Assembly: GCF_004210375.1 (NCBI RefSeq)
Contig: NC_134834.1
Span: 90,834,170 to 90,898,169, forward strand
Length of the DNA stretch: 64,000 bases
Direction of reading: 5' to 3'
From: Tachypleus tridentatus
Lineage: Eukaryota > Arthropoda > Merostomata > Xiphosura > Limulidae
Of this stretch, positions 21,961-35,179 are shown piece after piece. Each line of letters opens with the position of its first letter. The first letter of the stretch is position 1. Below the pieces are notes generated by a model that saw nothing but the letters and a program-made list of their open reading frames with translations, did not search any database and was not told the DNA's origin. Made by a program: the position numbers and the translations under genes.

Positions 21961-22957
21961 GTTTAAAGCTAGTTTAGCAGTAAAGATAGCACTCTCGAAT
22001 GATTTATTTTATATGTTTAGTTTTTTGAAATCTTCAATAAAATGTAGGTATTTATAAAGATTGCATATAAGCTTAACATGAGTAAAATATTGTGAATATT
22101 ATGTACATATACCTACATATTTATATATAATTAATTTCTTAATAATACTTAAAAATAAATCGTCATTGAAACTATTTTGTCAAAGAAATGTAAGTTCAGC
22201 AAAAGAAAGTTTTACAAGTGTTTTCAAAATAGATTAAATCACATGACATTAATTTGCATTAATATACAAATAGAGTTGTCTAAAAATTCAATTAAAATTG
22301 TGCTATTCAAGAATGAAAGATCCTTAGAAAGTTAACTTTCCAAGCTTTAATTGTCTATGTAGTTTCAAATGTGTTACACGTTATTATAAAGATTTTTGTC
22401 GAGAAATATAACCCTAAAAACCGAGCGCTTTCGAAAGGTGGACCATTCTTTATCAGAGATAATAACTTCACAAATCGTTCGATCCTTAGGTTTATATTTT
22501 TATTTTCAACGATTTATAAAATCCACGTGTTTTCCTAACATCCTGACCAATACTTCTATAATACACAAGTTATGTGTGTCTGGTTTTTGGACAGTTTAAC
22601 AACTAACTACTTAAACACTTTAAGACAATGTCATTTCTTTTTGTTCCGTTATATTTAGTAGATTTTTATACGTACGACAACCTTTACAAATTTCATATCA
22701 GTAGAAAATTCTTAAAAATTTTGTAAATACACCTAAAATATTTCTTATTACTATTTATTAGTGGCATTTCTTTTACTATTTCAGTAATATAAACTAAACA
22801 TTAATAAATTATGCTAATACTTGTTTTTCATTAATATTTTTGGCTTTGCTTTTCTTGACTACTCTTTTGTTTATTTAAATACTTTTTAACGCATCTGCAT
22901 TATCTATAATTAGATTCTGCAAAGTGCGTGGACGGTCGTTGTTTACCACCAGGTAAC

Positions 22958-23210
22958 TTGTTTGTTTGTTTTTGAATTTCGCACAAAGCTACTCGAGGGC
23001 TATCTGTGCTAGCCGTCCCTATTTTAGCAGTGTAAGACTAGAGGGAAGGCAGCTAGGCATCACCACCCACCGCCAACTCTTGGGCTACTCTTTTACCAAC
23101 GAATAGTGGGATTGACTGTAACATTATAACGCCCACACGGCTGAAAGGACGAGCATGTTTGGCGCGACCGGGATGCGAACCCGCGACCCTCAGATTACGA
23201 GTCGCACGCC
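22958..23210 (-). repeat. SINE1 copy, young subfamily, head truncated
   Basis: Reverse copy with tail, body and B box of the young subfamily (complement GGATGCGAACC). The head stops at the GTCGCACGCC block, so the A box is missing. Confidence 0.93.
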
Positions 23211-23850
23211 TAGAGGAATCAGTAAGTTGTTTACCCCAGACTCAAATACCGTTTTTCAATGCACATTAAGATCCATTCTCTGTGCTGAAGTGTTATGAAT
23301 TAATCTTGACGACAAAGATTGTTTCGTTATGTCCGTAAAGAATACAATTTGTATACGTTTAAGAACGACCTACCCCAATGTTTGTACATTCCGACGTGTT
23401 TGAATCATCAGGTCATTTGCCCACCAGCCGCCTCAAAAAAAGGTTTCTGACACAAGAAAGCAATTAAGGTAAGTTATCCAACACTGCAACAACAGAATCA
23501 ACACATACTTACATTTTCAGTCCAACAGAATAAAAATCTATAAGATTGATGCTTTGCTGCTGTGAAGGAGAGTATATATATACACGCAGTTTAAAAGAAC
23601 GTGAACTACGTCATTTATAACCGACTGCTGTCAATGTGTTATATACCAGTTATTTGACCTCAATGATTTGAACATACGCACGTATAATCGATTTACTTCA
23701 AGGTATAGTTTGTAATCGAGTGAGTTTAATATTATATATATATATGTGTGATCGAATGGTTTTTTAATATCATACATAAAGTTGTATGACATAAAATAAT
23801 TAACTTATATATAGCCGATTGAAATTCAAGTAACAAGACATACGCTAGTA

Positions 23851-24119
23851 GGTTGGCATGGCCAGATGATTAGGGCACTGAACCCGTAATCTGAGGGTCG
23901 CGGGTTTGCAAACCCACACCACCAAATATGCTCACTTTATCAGCCGCGAGGACGTTATAATGTCACGATCAGTCCACTGTTCATTAATAAAAGAGTAATG
24001 TGAGAGTTGATGGTGGGTGGTGATAACTAGCTGCCCTCCCGCTAGCCTTACGCTGCTAAATTTGGGATAAAATATAAAAGATTGCCTTCATGTAGCTTTG
24101 CACAAAATTCAAAACAAAT
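23851..24119 (+). repeat. SINE1 copy, old subfamily
   Basis: Head GGTTGGCATGGCCAGATG, a degraded B box, body and AAATTCAAAACAAA tail. Several substitutions. Confidence 0.92.
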
Positions 24120-25486
24120 TAACACACAGTAGTATGTCGTGCGGCCAAAACAACACGCTGCGAGTTATTAGCAGCTGTGATAATTTAGCAGCATTTCACT
24201 TTCTGTGGCTCTGATGGTGGTAATCCAAAATATCTTATATTTTCTGTGGTTGTGTTCTACCAGACTCTTACTTCACGTGCCAAATGTCAAAGAAATAGAA
24301 TGGCTCTGAGTTTTTTAGTTTTTATCAAGTACAAACGTTTAACTCCTAGTTCCATCTCTTGACTCGAATAGATGGTGCAAAATCATTATTTGATTGGAAA
24401 ATAGTTATTTTTTATGGACTTTTTATTTATTTTTATTTTGGCACACTGATCATTTTTTCACAATCTACAATTAAGTGAAAAATGTGGTTTAAAATAACCT
24501 TAATGTGCAAAGTTATTCTACAAAACCAGTTAATTTTGACCAAAATTTTCGCACACTTACACATAAAGTCACCTGAGCGACCAATAGAAAATTTTCCTAC
24601 GGCTTTATCTGAGAGTATAAGTTGGAAGACTTTATTTTATTGTCATTTGAATTATTGGCAGCAAAACTATAAGGTGAAACACAAGTATAGGTTTGGTCAG
24701 GTAAACTAGATTAGCAGTTTCTAGCTCAATTTTTCAAAAGAACCATTTAGGTGAAAGGTTTATTATTCATTGCCAAAGTTTAAGAATATATTTGATAAAT
24801 TTTATAAAATTCTACTAATTAAAGTACGTTTAGCGTCACATGATATCAGTGTAAATAATGATGCTTGATACCAATGCACACTGGTGATGACATGAAACTG
24901 TTAGTTTATATTTCATGATGTTACTATAACTATTAACACTGTTTTCGAGAGACAAAACTACCATCACATGTTTCAAAGAAGCTGTTTGGTTCTGTAAAGT
25001 ATAGATTAATTCCGAATAATAGGCTTGTGAACCTAAAGCTAATATTGGTTACTTTCAAGTGTCACTTTCTTACTTGTTGTGGTTTGTTGGTGTATATTGA
25101 CAAAAAGTTATAATTTCTAATTAAAAGCACCTTAGGTGTAAAAAAAATAAAAAGGTGCGGGCAAAAGTGGTGCGACCAACTGGTGGCATTGATTAATATT
25201 TTTTGCCAATATTTATTCATTAGTTAGCTAGGTCATATATTTTGTTTTATCCACCTTCACAAAAGATGCAGCCTGGTTAAATAATGAATGAATATTAAAA
25301 ATACGTCGATCTCTTTGGACACAGATATTAGCTGGATATGCTTTTTAATAAATAAAATAACTAGTCTGTTAACCTCACGTTAAAACCCATAAACACATCA
25401 CGAACACCTCGATATTGCAGTCTAAGCCAGCCATCCATTGGACCTTTATATACATATAGATGAGGAAAATTGGTTTGATTTTTAAT

Positions 25487-25708
25487 TTCGCGGGTTCGAA
25501 TCACCGTCACACCAAATATATTCTCCCTTTCAACCCTGTAGTCGTTATAATGTGACGATCAATCCCACTTGTGGGTAAAAAAGTAGCCCAAGCGTTGGCG
25601 GTGAGTGGTGATGACTAGCTGCCTTCCTTTTAGTCTTACACTGCTTAATTAGAGACGGCTAGTGCAGACAGCCCTTGTGTAGCTTTTTGCGAAATTCAAA
25701 ACGAAACA
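25487..25708 (+). repeat. SINE1 copy, 5' truncated
   Basis: Starts inside the head at CGCGGGTTCGAATCACCG, then the whole body and tail. The A box is absent. Confidence 0.92.
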
Positions 25709-26768
25709 ATGATGTAATTTTAGCATTATGATACAAAATATTAATGGCGATTTATTGTATAAAAGTACAAATTTGAGTATTATAATGCAATCCATTTTTT
25801 ATTTAAAGTTTTAAAAAGATTTAGATACAAATATTCCTTTAGATTATTGTTCCACAGAAGGATAATCGCACTTTATGAGCACATACTAATAATTACCTAG
25901 CATATACGACCTCTAGCGTCATGCCAGTGCGAGACGTTTACTACACACATTATAAGTTAATTTGTTCACACTAAATATCGGATCATTTGCAGTATAAAGC
26001 CACCATGATTAACTTATGGTTGGAGATTTCTGTTTCAGCTGTTCTGAGAAAAGACACTATTTTAGTGAGATTATTAAAAACCCAAACATCCGAAAAGAAG
26101 TTATATGGTTTTAGTGTTTCAGTAGCTTAAAGGAAAATGGTTCATTCTTCATGTTACATTATTCATTTCTATGTTTTCTGGTTTGTTAAACTTTACCTCT
26201 ACAGTTACTTTTCTTGATGATTGTATAGAAGGTTTTCTGGTATTTGCCCAGAAGTTCTTTGCTCCATCCATCGCTGTTGTTGGTTTACCATCAATGTCAA
26301 CACTTATCTTGTTTATTCTTCATCGGTTTATATGTCTTATGATTCTTCTCTGCCGACTGTCTCGTCATGATCTATAGGTTATTTCACATTTCTGTTTTTC
26401 CAACTACGTCCTTCTATTCTTAAGTCACAATTTTGGCAAACCTCACATTATTCACTCTGTAATCTCTTATTATTTTAATAAGCTGCATTAATAATTGTAC
26501 AGCATATTTCAGCGCGGATAACTGTACTAAAAACAAATAGTTTTTTCACAAGTTGATGTTATTGAGTTCACAAAAGAACAGTCAATCCATTTTCGCTTGA
26601 AGCGATAGTGTACAGTGTAATTGTATTAGAAGTTATCCGGTAAAATACATTTATTTTATTTCATCATATCAGAGACGACTGAGTAAGAAAATCAGGAAGA
26701 AAAACTGTAAACCTCAACAACAAATTTCCAAATCGTTTTTATTATGTTTTTCACTTCTTATTAAAGCG

Positions 26769-26895
26769 TGTGTGTGTGTGTAATTTTCTTATAACAAAGC
26801 CACAATCGAGCTATCTGCTGTTTCTACCGAGGGGAAACGAAACCTTGATTCTAGCGTTGTAAATCCGTAGACTTACCGCTTTAACTGCGGGGAAC
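26769..26895 (-). repeat. SINE3 copy with CA tail
   Basis: Read on the minus strand: a tRNA-like head with GCGGTAAGTCTACGG and a GTTTCG B-box-like block, then CAGCAGATAGCTCGATTG, TGGCTTTGTTATAAGAAAA and a (CA)n tail. The tail and body distinguish it from SINE1 and SINE2. A second copy lies at 50832-50928. Confidence 0.75.
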
Positions 26896-26939
26896 TATCC
26901 TGTTGAAGCACAAAATTCAATTGTCAAATTATCTGCCTC

Positions 26940-27069
26940 ACCCCAAAGACACAGCGATATGTTTGCAGACTCACACCCCTAGGAATCGGATTTCGATACC
27001 TGTGGTGGGCAGAGCACAGATAGCCCATTGTGTAGCTTTATGCTTAATTCTAAACAAAGAAACAAATCA
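26940..27069 (+). repeat. SINE2 copy
   Basis: Starts CACCCCAAAGACACAGCGA, has the B-box block ATTTCGATACCTG, then GTGGTGGGCAGAGCACAGAT, ATTGTGTAGCTTTATG and an AAAC-rich tail. It lies 45 bp from the SINE3 copy. Confidence 0.88.
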
Positions 27070-27896
27070 AATTATATTCGAAATAAACGTGAAAACAGTA
27101 TAGCAAATTTAACAAAATAACTCTCCCCTCTATTTCCATGTTCTATATTTCTGCCTTTCAAAATTTTGCGTTTAATAAATTTTATTAGATGACACTCCTC
27201 ATGCACACCTTAAAAACGTGTGAAATACAAAATCCATTAATTTATTTCTTGTATTCCATGTGAACACGACGAATAATCAAATATTTTAGAACTTCGAGAA
27301 TTCCTAATAATAAACATTCAATTGAAAACATATCATTCATTCGCCTCAATAAGGTTCGAATATTAAAACCCACAAATCGATTGTAACATAGCAAATTTCA
27401 AATACCCTTTACTTTATATATGCTATAAACAACCAGCAGCTTATAATATCTCCCCTATTGGGACAGAAACCTATAATATATTTCATGTACACATATAATG
27501 AGTTTGATATTTGTAACGTTAATACGTTATGAGTGAAAACTATCTTTGTATTTATACACGCCTGGTTGTCTGGAATGTCCACGCCTTTGTGAAGATTTAT
27601 TTTTTATTGTAATGCAAACCAGATATCACTTATAATTTTCAGCTCAAAGATAAAGAGGCACAATTGTCTATTTGAATATGTTTGATCAATTGTGTTTGAT
27701 ATCAAGTAATCGGAAGCACATATCCCCTTGGTTATATAATACTAAGTATAAACATTAAATGAAAGTTGATAAAGCTGCGTGGATTTAAATAGAACACACT
27801 AAGCAATTTTATTTGCTCAAGAAAAAGCATTTGTTTATTTCGCCACAGTTAATACTTATATAGTAATTCTTATCGCAAAGCAAACACCTTTTGGAT

Positions 27897-28231
27897 AAGT
27901 GGTTTTCAAACTGTGCTCTATAAATCCCCAAAGTTCCGCGAACGGCCATCATGGGTGCTCCACAAAGTTAACAGGTAATGGTAGTGGTGGTGTTGTTTTT
28001 TAATTATTAAGTGTTAAGCCATCAGAGACCAAAGGTATTTAAAAAATAATCATGAGGCAGTTGATATTCAGTCTTCTCCACACAGTTTACAATCTTATAT
28101 TAACAAATTTTACGAATTTTGTCACATTCATCCAGGCTAGGATTTAAGGATGAATTATGGGTTGGGAGTTTGCGACATAAGAAATGAAGTCAAAAGGTTC
28201 CATGCCGCTATAAGGTTTTAAGATCACTCTT
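27897..28231. mobile_element. hAT-like non-autonomous element
   Basis: The left end AAGTGGTTTTCAAACTGTG and the right end GGTTTTAAGATCACTCTT resemble the CAGTGGTT(C/T)TCAAAC...GTTTGAGAACCACTG ends of many animal hAT transposons. The interior contains GTTCCGCGAACGG. The ends are imperfect complements and no 8-bp target duplication is visible, so the copy is old. Superfamily assignment is inference. Confidence 0.5.
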
Positions 28232-28551
28232 GTAGATATTCGAATATTTTTACTCAAAGTAACCAGTTCTGATTAACTTCTTTGTGTAGTATTTTATTAT
28301 TTGTTTTTTCTTATGCATATTGAAAAAATTATGTTATTAATCTTTTTGTAGCATTGGTTTTTATGTCTAATCCTAAAACCAAGTGTTTTACGTAATCATT
28401 AGATGAGACCAATATAATAGTGATCGGTAATTGTAAAATTGGAAGTTATTAATACTTTTAACCTTTTTGTTGTTGTACCGAAAGAAGTTTTTAGTCAAGT
28501 CATATAATCCTCAAGAAACCTACCTTAAAATATTTTAGCTTTGAGTATTGG

Positions 28552-28753
28552 TTGTTTGTTTGTTTTTAATTTCCTGCAAAATTACACGAGGGCTATCTGT
28601 GCTAGCCGTCTCTAATTTAGCAGTGTAAGACTAGAGGGAAGGAAGATAGTCATCACCACCCACCGCCATCTCTTGGGCTACTCTTTAACCAACGAATAGT
28701 GGGATTGACTGTCACATTATAACGCCTCCACGGCTGAAATGACGAGCATGTTT
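28552..28753 (-). repeat. SINE1 copy, head missing
   Basis: Tail and body are clear, ending at the complement of AAACATGCTCGTC. The tRNA-like head is absent. Confidence 0.92.
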
Positions 28754-28814
28754 CAATATTCTTGATTATCATATTAGTGAAATAATGAAAGTGTTTTTTA
28801 CAACGCATATAGTG

Positions 28815-28876
28815 TAAATGACTGTCCAGTCTTGACTCATGCTGTAAAATGACTGTCTAGTCTTGATTCATGCTGT
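28815..28876. repeat. Tandem repeat, 31-bp unit x 2
   Basis: AAATGACTGTCCAGTCTTGA CTCATGCTG is repeated once with two changes (TCTAG, GATTC). Only two units. Confidence 0.85.
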
Positions 28877-30560
28877 TGTCAAAAGTCCCACTCTTGTCCA
28901 GCTCAGATCTGACGCTAATATTTTCTATTTTGTTTTCACTTCACTCATAGTTCAAATAAAATGATACAGTGATAATACAGATTTTCAAAATTAATCGTGC
29001 TTTTGCAGAAATCACGGTGTTAAAATTGGATTAATTAACTCGTTAATCGAATACATGCTTTATAGTAAAATAGAATACCATGATAGGACACCTCGACTGT
29101 TGCTGTTCAATATGAGAACAGATACTTATTTTGGTAGTAAAAATATATACATGTATTTCCTTGTTTGTTTTGAACAACAAATTTGCGCTAAGCGTTACCT
29201 GTGCTGTGCCGACCAGAACACTTGTTATCAAAATAAATTAATCGAAAACAATGTCTTGATACTTTTATTTTAAAGTGTAATTCGATAACCAAAATACTCT
29301 TCAGATTCTATACCTGTGATAGGCTTAGCGGAGCTAGACCATCAGGTAGCAACAGATATGTATAAGGAACCTAAACAGCATCTAAAATTAACCAATAGCC
29401 TTCCCTTGTAGTTAATGTAGTTATTTTGTTATTATAGTTTAACAATCTTTACATTAGGCAGGCTTTATATACCTTTCGGCTGCTAATTTGGTGACGTTTT
29501 CAGGAGATAAGCTCTTCAGATATTCAAAGTTAGTTTAGTTAAAATATTATATGAAACTATTGATAATAAATGAGTAAATAAACTAACAAGAGTTCAGTAA
29601 TTAATTTTAATTATTTTCAGTAACCATTCCTCAAAAATGCCTTACTTGAATACTGTGCGTTCATGGTATTCTGTGCTTTATAAAAATTCTGGTAAACAAC
29701 ATCTACACTTCTTGCTGATGGTTCTTCTGTGCTATTTAGAGCAAATTCACTCAGATCAGTTTTGGGACTCTAACTACTGGAAATTATATCTCTGTTTAGA
29801 TTCATATGCCTGTATCAAATATTCAAGATGTTACTGGTACATGTCGCCATCTGTTGGCAAAGAGCCAAGTACAAATTTCATCTTTTAGCGGATTATAATG
29901 TGAGCAATGTAAACTAGCTCTTACCAAAAGTAAGATTGTCTCTTTAATACTCATTAATGTTATATTTATTTCGTAAATGTCAAATCACTTTAAAATCCAA
30001 GGACTAATGAGTTATTATTTTCTTATTCAGAGCTTCACTGCTAAAATTCATGTCTAATTAAACTTAAGCTCTTTAATGCCATATTTTCTCAAAGTACATT
30101 AAAGTTTAAAGCTCTAAGGACGTATGGTGTGTGTATGTGTTTATACTTCGTACTAATGTTCGTAATGCATATTGTAATACCCGTATCCCTTAATTATGTC
30201 GTCTGACAAGGACTCTTAATCTTACAGAACGTTTTCCCCGAAGATGCGCTATCACTTGGCTTTTCCTCAGTTATCTAAACATTCCGATAATTTACACAAA
30301 ATGAACCCGAATCCCAAGCAGAATTTATAATTTATATTTGGAATAGTTTTTGTCAAAGTGTTTATTCATAACTCCGTGAAATATATCAATTAAATTAAAT
30401 TTAACTTTCTATCAACAATCCACTTCTTATTTTTTATGGTACAAAACAAATGTATTTAATAATTTGGCTTTACTAAGAGTTTATATTCATACCATTTCAA
30501 ATAAGAAGCAAGCTGCGGTTTTGATTATTTCATCATTAAAACCTTTACAGTAAACTATTA

Positions 30561-30786
30561 GGGTTTGAATCTCCGTCAAACCAAACATGCTCTCCCTTTC
30601 AGCCGTGGGAGCGTTATAATGTGACGCTCAATATTCCACTATTCGTTGGTAAAAGAGTAGCCTAAGAGTTGGATGTGGGTGGTGATGACTAGCTGCCTTC
30701 CCTCTAGCCTTACACTGCTGAATTATGAAGGACTAGCGCAGGTGGCCCTCGTGTAGCTTTGCGCGAAACTCAAAACAAACAAACAA
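30561..30786 (+). repeat. SINE1 copy, 5' truncated
   Basis: Starts at the B box (GGGTTTGAATCTCCGTC) and runs through the body to CAAAACAAACAAACAA. Confidence 0.92.
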
Positions 30787-31424
30787 TAAACTATAGTTGT
30801 CGAAGCATACATGTATTACCAATGACCATCAATTTTATACATATATCAAACTTTGACATTCTACGCAACTATTGATAGTCACTGATTTTTTCCTTTAACT
30901 GACGTTCAATGGGATTGATGGAATACTTATTATAAATATAAGTCTCTCGAATATAGATTACTTATTTCTTTTTTTTTTTCTAAAATAAATCTGACTAGTT
31001 GAATAAATCTTTTTATTTTCAACTATTTGGAGTCAAGAATTTGACTCCAGCTAAGATAAAACAGAAGATAAGAATATATAACGTAGTACGATTAGAAGAT
31101 AGTGAACCCAGAATATTGCTGACTTTTTACAGGACTGCAATTTATGGGAATTATGGGGCGTAGCCACAGCTGGTGCACTTATTAGAATGTCATTGTACTT
31201 ATGTTTTTCTTTAAATACGGACACTTTAACATCTCAAGCAAAAATTATGTTATAATTTCAATTGTTTTTTTATGTTGATTACTAAGAGCGTAATCGTAAC
31301 GCTTTCAAATTAATAGTTAGTTTTTTAAAGAAAAATAAAGATAGTGTTGCGTAGCGGTTAAAAAAAAAGTTACCATTTTCTGCTTTGTATCGTATTCTTC
31401 CAAATCATGCTTTTGATAATTTTA

Positions 31425-31690
31425 TGGGTTGGCATAGCTTGGTGATCAGGACACTCGACTTACAATCTGTATGTCGCGAGATCGAATCTCTTTACTAAAC
31501 ACGTTCGCCATTTCAGCCGTGGAAACGTTATAATGTGGCGGTAAATAATTCTCTTCGTTAGTAAAGAGTGGCCTTAGAGTGTTGTTGACTGGCTGCTTTC
31601 CTTCTAGTCTATCATTTCAATATTAGGAACAAATTGCACAGCTAGCTCTGGAGTAGCTTCGCGCGAAATTTAACGAACAAAACAAATTAA
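31425..31690 (+). repeat. SINE1 copy, old and diverged
   Basis: Head GGGTTGGCATAGCTTGGTG, B-box region AGATCGAATCTC, a body with deletions, tail CGAACAAAACAAA. Confidence 0.85.
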
Positions 31691-31732
31691 TGCTTTGGTC
31701 TACAAATAATAACTTCATAGTCTGTTAAATGT

Positions 31733-31944
31733 GCCCGGCATGGCCGAGCGCGTTAGGCGTGCGACTCGTAATCCGAGGGTCCCAGTCGCGATAAACATGC
31801 TCGTCCTTTCAGCCATGGGGGCGATAAAATGTGACGGTCAATCCCACTATTCGTTGGTAAAAGAGTAGCCCAAGAGTTGGCGGTTGGTAGTGATGACTAG
31901 CTGCCTTACTTCTAGTCTTACACTGCAAAATTAGGGATGGCTCA
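31733..31944 (+). repeat. SINE1 copy, young subfamily, 3' truncated
   Basis: Head GCCCGGCATGGCCGAGCG with GCGTGCGACTCGTAATC of the young subfamily. About 15 bases are deleted across the B box. The copy stops at AAATTAGGGATGGCTC, where a different sequence begins (see 31945). Confidence 0.92.
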
Positions 31945-32080
31945 GGTTTCTCCTCCTGGCTGGGGGTTGTGCAGTTGGCTAACAATCTGGTCACTTAAAA
32001 AACCAGCCTGTTAATGAATCCGCAAGCGATTGCGGCCCTATGTTCCTTCGTGGAATCGAGAGGCATAATAATAATAATTC
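31945..32080 (+). repeat. LINE-like 3' tail with (ATA)n end
   Basis: Directly abuts the truncated SINE1. It runs GGTTTCTCCTCCTGGCTG, GTGCAGTTGGCTAACAATCT, GCGATTGCGGCCCTATG, TTCGTGGAATCGAGAGG and ends in an ATAATAATAATAATT run, a tail style common in LINE 3' ends. The element type is inferred from this layout only. Confidence 0.45.
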
Positions 32081-33726
32081 TGTTAAATCCATTATAATTT
32101 CAAAGACGTCTTTAACATAAAAAAGTAACTTTCTATTTTCACATTTTTATCTTCTGTTAATGAATTACTTAACGTGTGCTTGAAATTCAATCGTTTACAC
32201 GTGGCGCACGAATATTGTTAGCACTTGTAACATTGATGATTTGAAAGCTAGGTGGGGTGCTGTCTATTCTGAAACTGTTTTACCAATAACAACAGCGAAA
32301 AGTAACATCCGAACAAAATACTACAAATTTATAAGATAGTGAAATCGCATAACAAAATTGTGTTTATTCGTGCACCTACTTATTGTGAAACACATTTGTT
32401 TCTTTGTTATATGTACCCATAAAATCTGCTATCTCTATGTTTTCCAAATTTCGATTATGTCATTTAATTACGAGAAAATGTCAAGAAAATAACAACTTAA
32501 ATTCAGTTGACTTATTTCAACTAAGATATGTTCAAATCACACGTAACGGTTCTTAATATAAATTAACAATAAAGACACCTAATAGTTGGAACATAATTCC
32601 TTAAAAATTCGCTAACATTTATCAAATTAACCAGAAAAAAAGTAATTTATAAGTAAACTATAAATAGTTTCTGAAATTTGATTTTTCAAGTCCAGTTCTT
32701 CTCAAGAAAGAAACTTAGTGGTTGTTTCTTACTCAGATATTTGTAATAAAAGGTTATGTTTCCCAAAGAAAAAAATTCTATTTAAAGTTATTTTAGTTTA
32801 AATATGAAACTAGCAATTTAAAGAAAGTTAATGAATATTCAAAAGAATGCATTTGTGTTTTGGGAATTAATTTTATATATATATTATTTATATATACCTA
32901 GAAGAATAACAAAAACTGAAATATATACACAATTTAAAGAACTAAATTAGACAATTAGAATATTCATAATTTTAAATATTTATTGTTATCGTAAGTCGAA
33001 ACCATGAACTACTAACATATATCAAAATATTATAATTAGGTCAAGTCACAAATAAGTACAATTAGATAAACGTAACAACATATTTTAGAAGATAAATTTA
33101 AACAGCAAATTCACTTGAGATCTTAATTTCAAATGTATTCCACTTATCTTAATAAAATGTGAAATTAATAAGAATTTTATTTTCCGTTAGGCTTACTAGA
33201 ACATTCATCGATTTACTGCTAATCAGGGTATAACACATTATCCAAAACATGAGATTATGAGTTTGAGAGAGATTTGAAGTTTCAGCCTACTTCTATAAAG
33301 TATAAACGAATAGTCTTTGAAAATCAAAGGTAAATCTTAAAACACATACACATTTATGTGATATAAGTGCTGTAAATGTATCACAAGTGAACAAGCTCGT
33401 TTAACATTAATATCAAAATGTAATGTTTTATAATCTCTGATATTAATAACAGCTTATTAAAATAAGATATTGTTTTTTTTTCATAGGATTAAAGCATCAG
33501 TTTATAAGTTTCACGAATAAAACTAATGCACAAAGTAAAACTAAAGAAAAAACAAGACAGTAGTGATGAGAAATCCTCGTTACGTTTCATATATTGTTAT
33601 AAAATATCAGTGTAATAAAAAAAACATGAAATGTGTCTTATGTTAAATAAAAATGATAATTAATTTGGTAATAAATTAACATAATGATGATGACTAATAA
33701 ATAGCAATGAAAGTTAATTTTTTAAA

Positions 33727-33848
33727 GGTTTGTTTATTGTTAAATACAGAGCTATACAAAAGGCTCTCTGCGCTCTGCTAACGACAGGTACCGAAACCCG
33801 ATTTTTAGAGTAATAAACTTGTACTCCTGTCGCTGAGACAGTAGGGGT
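33727..33848 (-). repeat. SINE2 copy, eroded
   Basis: TACAGAGCTATACAAAAGGC, then GCGCTCTGCTAACGACAGGT, then ACCGAAACCCGATTTTTAGA and an A-box-side remnant. Confidence 0.8.
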
Positions 33849-34278
33849 GGAGTGGAAGTGGCATATTTTAAAGACTCATCTGCTATTCAAGAGGCTATTT
33901 GAAATTAGTGTTATACGACTGTGTTGGCTGAAATGTTACTTCAACTTGGAAATGCGTAATAAGGTTATAATAACCAATGTTTTTGAGTTTCTTTAATTGT
34001 AACTAAATATCTTCTTAATATGAAAAATGAGATAAATAAACATAATTATATATATAGTGTACTTAAACAAAATAATTCGTAAAAATTAATATGTTTCTTA
34101 CACATGACATATATATTGTTTTCGAACAACTATGTAATGCATATACTTACATTCCACTCAGAAACTTCAATGAGCAACAGTTAGTAATACAAAGAAACAA
34201 ACTAACGAAAACAACGTTATCTTGTTACAATAAAGTTTAAGAGTATGTTTAATATGTAAACATACAAATGTTATTTGC

Positions 34279-34556
34279 TTTGTATGTTTGTTTTGGAATT
34301 TCGCACAAAGCTACTCGAGGGCTATCTGTGCTAGCCGTTCCTAATTTAGCAGTGTAAGACTAGAGGGAAGGCAGCCAGTCATCACCACCCACCGCCAACT
34401 CTTGGGCTACTCTCTTACCAACGAATAGTGGGATTGACCGTGACATTATAACGCCCCACGGCTGAAAGGGCGAGCATGTTTGGCGCGACCGGGATGCGAA
34501 CCCGCGACCCTCAGATTACGAGTCGCACACCTTGACACGCTTGGCCATGCCGAGCC
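34279..34556 (-). repeat. SINE1 copy, young subfamily, with target-site duplication
   Basis: Complete reverse copy. ATGTTATTTGC occurs at 34268-34278 and again at 34557-34567, an 11-bp duplication. Head of the young type (complement of GCGTGTCAAGGTGTGCGAC), B box complement GGATGCGAACC. Confidence 0.96.
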
Positions 34557-34715
34557 ATGTTATTTGCAATATTTGAATATGTATTCGTTTGTTTGTAGTT
34601 GGACACAATGCTGGGGGATGGGGGACAAAAGTATAGAAAGGAAAAAGTAGAGTTAACAACAAACCAAAACGGGAGAAAACAACATGAACAATAGGTAAGT
34701 CTTAACAAGATCTTG

Positions 34716-34835
34716 TCTGGAATTAAGCACAAAACTACACAAAACACTATATGTGCACTACCCACCACGGTTGTCGAAACCTGTTTTATAACAGTATAAA
34801 CTCGCAGGCATACGGCTGTGCCTCTCGAGGGGCGT
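34716..34835 (-). repeat. SINE2 copy
   Basis: AATTAAGCACAAAACTACAC, then GTGCACTACCCACCACGG, then TGTCGAAACCTGTTTTATA and the head remnant GGCATACGGCTGTGCC. A TTTGTTTGTAGTTGGACAC fragment at 34589 may be the tail of another copy. Confidence 0.85.
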
Positions 34836-35009
34836 GAGGGAGCGTTTTATGAACTAAAATATGTTTTTGTGATGCTATTTGTTTGTTTTGTAACTTACAA
34901 ATATCTTTGAACATTTATATAAAACAACCTAAGGCTTAAACATTTTATTCTTAAAGTAATTCTGGCGGGAAACTTAATTTTAAGAAATTTAGTATTTAAC
35001 GAAAATAAT

Positions 35010-35179
35010 AATAATGTGATGGTCAAATCCACTATTCGTTGGTAAAAGAGTAGCCCAAAAGTTGGCGGTGTGTAGTGATGACTAGCTGCCTTCCCTCTAG
35101 TATTACACTGCTAAATTAGGGACGGCTAGCACAGATAGCCCTCGAGTAGCTTTGCGCAAAATTAAAAAAAACAAACAAC
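35010..35179 (+). repeat. SINE1 copy, 5' truncated
   Basis: Begins inside the body at ATAATGTGATGGTCAAATCC and runs to the AAACAAACAAC tail. No head. Confidence 0.93.

Noticed and set aside
29637..29888. 83-codon plus-strand frame
   Set aside because: Composition typical of chance frames, no motif, no splice or neighbour support.
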